A stretch of 64,000 nucleotides of DNA, taken from contig NZ_CDME01000014.1 of the NCBI RefSeq assembly GCF_000826545.1, forward strand, positions 248,001 through 312,000, written 5' to 3'. The notes under the pieces are model-generated. The model was not told the DNA's origin, ran no database searches, and saw only the letters and a list, made by a program, of their open reading frames with translations. Source of the DNA: Kibdelosporangium sp. MJ126-NF4. GTDB taxonomy: Bacteria; Actinomycetota; Actinomycetes; Mycobacteriales; Pseudonocardiaceae. Of the stretch, positions 59,354 through 64,000 are shown piece after piece (position 1 is the first letter of the stretch; each line of letters begins with the position of its first letter). The translations under genes and the position numbers were made by a program.

Positions 59354-59977
59354 GTGAAGACACGCTGGATCAAACCCGCTGCCCTGGTCGTGGCCGGTCT
59401 GCTGGCGGTGGCCGCGGCACTGCAGATCACCGGGCTGCTGCCGAGGTTCGGTTCGTCCACAATCGACAGATCACAGCCCGCTGTGCTGCAGGCCATGCGT
59501 GACCTCAGCCAGTACCACGCGGCGGCTGGTGACTACCAGGTCGTCGTCGACATCGAGAAGGACGTGGCTTGGGTGCCGTCGTCCATCGCCGGTGAGCGGA
59601 CGCTCTTCGTCGCGGCCGGGTCCGTCGACGCGTTCATCGACTTCGGCAAACTCGCCGACGGCAACATCACCGTGTCCGAGGACCGGACCTCGGTCGAGCT
59701 GAGGCTGCCGCCGCCACAACTGGCCAAGCCGAACCTGGACAACAAGCGCAGCTACGTCTTCAGCCAGGAACGCGGCCTGATCGACACCATCGGCGCACTG
59801 GTGGAACCGCCGCAGCAGCAACAGTTCTACGTCGCCGCCGAGCAGCGGATCAGCGAAGCGGCCACGCGGTCCGGCCTGGCCGAGCGGGCCCGCACCAACA
59901 CCAGGGCGATGCTCACCGGAATGCTGCAGGCGCTTGGCTACAAGGTCACGTTCCAGGAGAGCCCACCACCCGAGTGA
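59354..59977 (+). CDS. DUF4230-domain protein
   Basis: 207 residues from GTG 59354. One N-terminal membrane segment (PAALVVAGLLAVAAALQITG), then DUF4230: VLQAMRDLSQYHAAAGDYQV, VVDIEKDVAWVPSSIAGERT, AGSVDAFIDFGKLADGNITV. Outside-facing, function unknown. The start lies at the edge of a hairpin. It is followed by an unrelated lipoprotein on the same strand. Confidence 0.88.
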   Translation: MKTRWIKPAALVVAGLLAVAAALQITGLLPRFGSSTIDRSQPAVLQAMRDLSQYHAAAGDYQVVVDIEKDVAWVPSSIAGERTLFVAAGSVDAFIDFGKLADGNITVSEDRTSVELRLPPPQLAKPNLDNKRSYVFSQERGLIDTIGALVEPPQQQQFYVAAEQRISEAATRSGLAERARTNTRAMLTGMLQALGYKVTFQESPPPE

Positions 59978-60099
59978 ACGGTGTACACGCGCCGAACCGT
60001 GATATGACGGCTTTGAAACGACTCGCTCCGCAGACGTATTTCCGGGCTACCGTGGACCTCTTTTAGAGAAAGGGCGGACAAAAGAACGGGAGAGTTCAC

Positions 60100-60636
60100 A
60101 TGAGATTGCTGTGCGGCGCGACTGCATTGATCGCGATTCTGGTGGCCGGGTGTGGCGATACGTCCGTTCCTGACGAATCGCCAACAACCAATGGCGGTAC
60201 GGCCACCCATGAGGGCCCGGCACCAGTGGAGCCGCCTGGCGAATCGGCTTCGGTGCCGTCAAAGCCATCTCCGGGCACCGCGCGTCAGAAAGAACCGGAT
60301 CCTCCCGACAGGCCCGGGGCGCTGGGCAGTCCCATCGACTACGACAGCACCCAGGTCGGCGCCCGTGACCGGGCGCCGGGCGACGTCAAAGGCTCCGTCG
60401 AGAGTCAGCTGGACGAGTTGACCAAGCACTGCGCGCAAAAGCGATGCGGAATCAAGGTGGCGATCAGCGGAAAAGGCGGCTGTGCCGTGTCGCTGTCGCC
60501 TGATCCGGTCAAGCCCCGTGGAGTGATCACCGTCGGCACTGGCTCCTGCCCGAAAGAGCCGACCGAGCCGGACGAGAACACGCCAACGCCGCAAAAACCC
60601 ACGCCGAGCACCGGAAACCAGCGTGATCAGCCGTAG
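60100..60636 (+). CDS. Lipoprotein of unknown function
   Basis: 178 residues, ATG 60100. Lipobox LVAGCGDTS. The mature chain is Pro/Ser/Thr-rich at both ends with a folded middle, CAQKRCGIKVAISGKGGCAV and GVITVGTGSCP, holding four Cys that could form two disulfides. No family seen. Overlaps the start of the next gene by 14 bases. Confidence 0.8.
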   Translation: MRLLCGATALIAILVAGCGDTSVPDESPTTNGGTATHEGPAPVEPPGESASVPSKPSPGTARQKEPDPPDRPGALGSPIDYDSTQVGARDRAPGDVKGSVESQLDELTKHCAQKRCGIKVAISGKGGCAVSLSPDPVKPRGVITVGTGSCPKEPTEPDENTPTPQKPTPSTGNQRDQP

Positions 60637-61588
60637 AACCACCATCGTCACGTCGCCCGCGAGACGCGGGCTGCTCCGGAATGGTCTGCGACGGCCGCAA
60701 CCCGGCGGAAAAAACGACAAGAACAAGGGTGGTTCAGGGCCGTCACAGGCGCTCAAGGTCATCGCTTCCGTGGCCGCGAACCTGACGCTGTTGACCGCGC
60801 TGCTGTACTACTTCGGATACCTGTACACACAGAAGTTCTTCAGCTATTTCCACGTGCACTACACCTTGCTCGGCCAGACCACCGACGAGATTCTCGCGCG
60901 AGGGGTCGACGGGATGCTCGTGCCCTTCGCAGCCGCGGCGGGCACCGGGCTTCTGCTGTTCGGCCTCTTCCGGGTCGCGCGTTTCCTGCTGCCAGAACCG
61001 GTCTGGGCGACCGCGCTGCGGATCAGCACGCCCATCGCCGTGGTCACGGGGCTTGCCCTGATCGGAATCGTCATCCCGGTCGTGGGCAATCCCGAACCGT
61101 TTCGCGACCACCCCGGACTGCCGGGGCTCGCGTTGGCACTCGGCGTGGTTCTCGTCGTGACCGGCTGGCGCAGGCTGGTACCCGGCAGACACGGATCCAC
61201 GTTCCTGATCACCGAGTGGATCATCACCTATCTGCTGGCAACGGTCGCACTCTTCTGGGCGGTCGCCGACTATTCAGCCCGGGTCGGCCTCAGGGAGGCG
61301 TACAACCACGCCGCACGGATACCGGCCCTGCCCGCGGTGGTTCTCTACAGCGCGCGCAGCCTCAACCTCGAGGCGGACGGCGTGCGGCAAGTCGTGTGCG
61401 CACAGACGGATGCCGCATACAAACACCGTTACTCCGGGTTGAAACTGTTGCTGCAGTCAGGTGGGCAGTACGTGTTCGTGCCCACGAACTGGCGAGCCTC
61501 GACCGGCGTCTCGTTCGTCATCCCACGCACGGACTCGTTGCGTCTCGAATTCGGGCCTCCCATGGCGGTTCCCGGCAGGACGTGCTGA
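60623..61588 (+). CDS. Membrane protein of unknown function
   Basis: 321 residues from GTG 60623. Basic N-terminus, then about four helices (KVIASVAANLTLLTALLYYF; VPFAAAAGTGLLLFGLFRVA; ISTPIAVVTGLALIGIVIPV; LALALGVVLVV and ITYLLATVALFWAV), and a C-terminal outside domain with VVLYSARSLNLEADGVRQVV and YSGLKLLLQSGGQYVFVPTN. No homologue recognised. Coupled with the lipoprotein, so the two may act together. Confidence 0.8.
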   Translation: MISRRTTIVTSPARRGLLRNGLRRPQPGGKNDKNKGGSGPSQALKVIASVAANLTLLTALLYYFGYLYTQKFFSYFHVHYTLLGQTTDEILARGVDGMLVPFAAAAGTGLLLFGLFRVARFLLPEPVWATALRISTPIAVVTGLALIGIVIPVVGNPEPFRDHPGLPGLALALGVVLVVTGWRRLVPGRHGSTFLITEWIITYLLATVALFWAVADYSARVGLREAYNHAARIPALPAVVLYSARSLNLEADGVRQVVCAQTDAAYKHRYSGLKLLLQSGGQYVFVPTNWRASTGVSFVIPRTDSLRLEFGPPMAVPGRTC

Positions 61589-61614
61589 AACGGCCCACCG
61601 CGACAGCCTGCGGT

Positions 61615-63264
61615 CTATCTGCCCTCGTGGTCGATCCACGCCGTGACGACCTCGTCCAGGACCGGCATCGGCAGCGCGCCGCCGCCGAGCACGACGTCGT
61701 GGAACTCCCTGATGTCGAAGCTGTCCCCGAGTTCGTGCTCGGCGTGGGCGCGTACTCGCTGGAACTCCAGGCGGCCGACCATGTACGACAGCGCCTGCCC
61801 CGGATCCTCGATGTACCGGTCGGTCTCGGACTGCACGTCGACCTCGGTCATCACGGTGTTGGCGCGCAAGTACTCCACGGTCTGCTCGCGCGTCCAGCCC
61901 ATCGCGTGCAGGCCGGTGTCCACCACCAGACGCGCGGCGCGCATGGAGTCCTCGGCCAGCATGCCGAGCCTGGCCAGGTCGTCGGAGAACAGGCCCATCT
62001 CGTCGGCGAGGCGTTCCGCGTACAGCGCCCATCCCTCGCTGTACGCGGTGATCGACGCGAGTCGCCGCAGCAGGTGCAGATCTGTCAACTGCTGGGCGAA
62101 AGCGATCTGGAAGTGGTGGCCGGGAACGGCTTCGTGGAACGCGACCGACTCGGCGCCGTAGCGGTCACGCTCGTTCGCCTTGTACGTGTTCGTCCAGTAG
62201 GTGCCCTCGCGGGAGCCGTCGAGCGCCGGTGAGGTGTAGTACGCGGCCGCGGCGCCGGGTGCCTCGGCGTCGGGGACTTTCTCGACCAGGCACCGTTTCT
62301 CCGGCAGCCGCGCGAACCACTGTGGCGCGACGCCTTCGGCACGCTCGATGGTCGCCTTGGCGTGCGCGATGATCTCCTCGGCGCTCCCCCATCGCAGTGA
62401 CTGATCGGTGCGCAGCCGATGCTGCACCTCGGCGGCCGTGCTGACGCCGAACACGCGGCTGCCGATCGCCGCGTACTCGTCCGCCAACGCCTCGATGAGC
62501 TCCAACCCCGTGCGGTGCAACTCTTCCGGCGTGCGTGCCGTGGTGGTGTGCACGCGGACCATCGCGTCGTACGCCGCGTCGCCGCCGGGCAGCCAGCACA
62601 GACCCGGCTTCTCGTCCGGGCGGCCGTGCGGTTCGACCTCGTCGCGCAGCACCTCCCGGTATCGCGTGAACGCCGGGCGCACCTCGTCACGCAACACACG
62701 GTCACGCTCGGCGCGCAGGCCGCCCGCGAGCGAGGGCTGCGTGAACGCGTCGGGGCTTTGGTCGAGGTACCGGTCGATGTGCTCGATCGCGGTCCGTGCC
62801 ATCCGCGCGACCGGGAACCGTTCCTGCGCGATCGCCGCCCGGTTGCGGTCCGCCGCCTGCGCGAGGTACCGCGGGATCGCTGAAAGCCGTTGCACATAGG
62901 CACGTTCGGCCTGCTCGCTGGTGGGCACGACCCGGGGGATGTAAGTGGCCAGCCGGATCGCCGGTGCGGTCAGGAAGTTGGCGATCACGTGGTCGGTCAG
63001 GCCCGCGTTGATCTTGTCCACCAGCGACGCGGCCAGCTGCAGGACCACACTGCGGGTGACGCCCGGCTCGGTCAGCTCGGCCTCCGCCGCGAGCCGCACC
63101 GCGCGGTCACGCAGTCCCGCGTCGGCCTCCTCGCTGAGGTCCCGTAGCTCGTGGTCGTACCCTGGAATGCCGGTCAGGCTGGCCTCCAGGGGATCCTCCG
63201 CGCCGATCAGGTCGAGCAGCCGGTCGGCGACATCGTTGATCGGCTCGTCGATCGGGCCGGTCAT
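61615..63264 (-). CDS. DUF885-family protein (predicted zinc metallopeptidase)
   Basis: 549 residues from ATG 63264. The active-site-like [20 protein letters not shown] (HExxxGHH) and downstream [20 protein letters not shown] (E ligand) suggest a gluzincin-like zinc site. Family members often follow one another in pairs; role unproven, dipeptidase activity is often assumed. Start overlaps the stop of the paralogue upstream (ATGA). Not a copy but a distinct paralogue. Confidence 0.92.
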   Translation of the reverse strand: MTGPIDEPINDVADRLLDLIGAEDPLEASLTGIPGYDHELRDLSEEADAGLRDRAVRLAAEAELTEPGVTRSVVLQLAASLVDKINAGLTDHVIANFLTAPAIRLATYIPRVVPTSEQAERAYVQRLSAIPRYLAQAADRNRAAIAQERFPVARMARTAIEHIDRYLDQSPDAFTQPSLAGGLRAERDRVLRDEVRPAFTRYREVLRDEVEPHGRPDEKPGLCWLPGGDAAYDAMVRVHTTTARTPEELHRTGLELIEALADEYAAIGSRVFGVSTAAEVQHRLRTDQSLRWGSAEEIIAHAKATIERAEGVAPQWFARLPEKRCLVEKVPDAEAPGAAAAYYTSPALDGSREGTYWTNTYKANERDRYGAESVAFHEAVPGHHFQIAFAQQLTDLHLLRRLASITAYSEGWALYAERLADEMGLFSDDLARLGMLAEDSMRAARLVVDTGLHAMGWTREQTVEYLRANTVMTEVDVQSETDRYIEDPGQALSYMVGRLEFQRVRAHAEHELGDSFDIREFHDVVLGGGALPMPVLDEVVTAWIDHEGR

Positions 63265-64000
63265 CCGGTGGCCGCCTTGGTCCACTCCGCCACGACGCGG
63301 TCCAGCGTCGCCATCGGCACGGGGCCCGTGCCGAGCACCAGGTCGTGGAACTTCTTGATGTCGAACGCGGCGCCCAGTTCGTCCTTCGCGCGGGCCCGCA
63401 GCCGCTGGATCTCCAGGCGGCCGACCATGTACGACAGCGCCTGGCCCGGCATGCCGATGTAGCGGTCGGTCTCCCCCTGGATCTCCACTTCGGACATCAC
63501 GGTGTTCGCCCGCAGGTAGTCGACGGTCTGCTGACGCGACCAGCCGAGCGCGTGCAGGCCGGTGTCCACCACCAGCCTGGCCGCCCGTACCGAGTCCGCC
63601 GCGAGCATGCCCAGCCGCGCGATGTCGTCGGAGTACAGGCCCATCTCGTCGGCCAGCCGCTCGCAGTACAGGCCCCAGCCCTCGACGTACGCGTTGATCA
63701 GCGAGCAGCGACGCAGCAGCGGCAGGGTGAGCTCCTGCATGATCGTGCACTGGAAGTGGTGCCCTGGAACGGCCTCGTGGAACGCGGTGGACTCGGAGAG
63801 GTACCGGTCACGCTCGGTGGCCCGATAGGTGTTGGCGTAGTAGATGCCCGGTTTGCTGCCGTCCAGCGCGGGTGGGTAGTAGTACGCGCTCGACTGGTTC
63901 TCCTCGACGGCGGCGGGCGTGCGCTCCAGGCCGCAGGCCTGGGACGGCAGCAGGCCGAACCAGTCCGGGGCCGCCGCCTCGGCGCGGTCCATCGCCGCGC
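63261..64000 (-). CDS. DUF885-family protein, 5' end outside the window
   Basis: The frame continues past the right edge, so only the C-terminal about 246 residues are seen. [20 protein letters not shown] and [20 protein letters not shown] match the same motifs as the downstream paralogue, and the C-terminal half is similar throughout (ARLGMLA-x-DS, VDTGLHA-x-GW, YMVGRLE). A tandem gene duplication. The two are coupled by an ATGA overlap. Confidence 0.92.
   Translation of the reverse strand, partial: AAMDRAEAAAPDWFGLLPSQACGLERTPAAVEENQSSAYYYPPALDGSKPGIYYANTYRATERDRYLSESTAFHEAVPGHHFQCTIMQELTLPLLRRCSLINAYVEGWGLYCERLADEMGLYSDDIARLGMLAADSVRAARLVVDTGLHALGWSRQQTVDYLRANTVMSEVEIQGETDRYIGMPGQALSYMVGRLEIQRLRARAKDELGAAFDIKKFHDLVLGTGPVPMATLDRVVAEWTKAATG

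Noticed and set aside
1..64000. CRISPR arrays, complete insertion sequences, integrases or rRNA
   Set aside because: No regularly spaced 25-40-bp repeats, transposase or integrase motifs, or rRNA segments were found on either strand.

Overview
The window is a high-GC actinobacterial chromosome segment with dense coding, many GTG starts and many ATGA/GTGA stop-start overlaps. Gene order is the decisive clue. From memory, dnaG-dgt, glyS-smtB-zur, uppS, recO, era, a cytidine-deaminase-like gene, a CorC-type gene, ybeY, phoH, rsmE, dnaJ2, hrcA, hemW, sirA and cysH follow the order seen in Mycobacterium. The sirA to cbiX sulfur cluster matches the arrangement I recall from Streptomyces. Family content (LctP with IclR, a Pls/PosA synthetase, a short GC-rich dispersed repeat) suggests a filamentous member of the Pseudonocardiaceae or a close relative. 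This is an inference from family knowledge and was not tested by search.

Region by region. 1-2.5 kb: a truncated PEP mutase-like gene divergent from a cupin gene, with dyad operators between them, then tRNA-Met and tRNA-Asn with a clear terminator, a small YtxH-like protein and trans-aconitate methyltransferase. 2.5-9.9 kb: dnaG and its companion, an ECF41-type sigma factor facing a carboxymuconolactone decarboxylase gene that carries a textbook ECF41 promoter, a bacterial serpin, dgt and a YdcF-type protein. 9.9-13.3 kb: an ABC-2 exporter coupled to a DesK/LuxR two-component pair. 13.5-21 kb: an AbiEi/DUF559-like protein, glyS, a Cys/His-rich metallothionein-like protein built on a duplicated 27-residue unit, the SmtB-Zur regulator pair and a YcgQ/YcgR-like permease pair, so metal (probably zinc) homeostasis dominates here. 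21-32.5 kb: uppS, a 1280-residue membrane-embedded single-module peptide synthetase of the Pls/PosA type (poly-basic amino acid synthetase) between uppS and recO, then the conserved era-ybeY-phoH block and an HIT protein.

32.5-36.4 kb: about 1 kb without a credible gene that holds a second copy of the dispersed repeat, then a three-gene regulatory operon (two sensor-like membrane proteins and a LuxR-type regulator). 36.5-45.6 kb: rsmE, dnaJ2, hrcA, an XRE/ImmA-like metallopeptidase regulator, IclR plus lactate permease, a stand-alone FtsX-extracellular-domain-like protein and hemW. 45.7-54.1 kb: a complete assimilatory sulfur operon behind a short Cys-containing leader peptide and a stem-loop: sirA, a zinc-ribbon peptide, cysH (APS reductase type), cysD, cysN, an ABC sulfonate/sulfur transporter and the siroheme chelatase. 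No cysC lies in the cluster, which fits direct APS reduction. 54.1-64 kb: enoyl-CoA hydratase, a secreted protein, a secreted or anchored RNase with its barstar inhibitor, a quinone-reductase-like MDR protein, an APC amino-acid permease, a DUF4230 protein, a lipoprotein with a membrane partner, and two tandem DUF885 peptidase-like genes, the second cut by the window edge.

The most interesting items are the Pls/PosA synthetase, whose adenylation pocket reads like a lysine code and whose leader carries a 19-bp dyad; the duplicated Cys-rich metal-binding protein beside SmtB/Zur; the complete ECF41 sigma-promoter-target unit; the coupled serpin; and the dispersed GC-rich repeat with a bidirectional hairpin.
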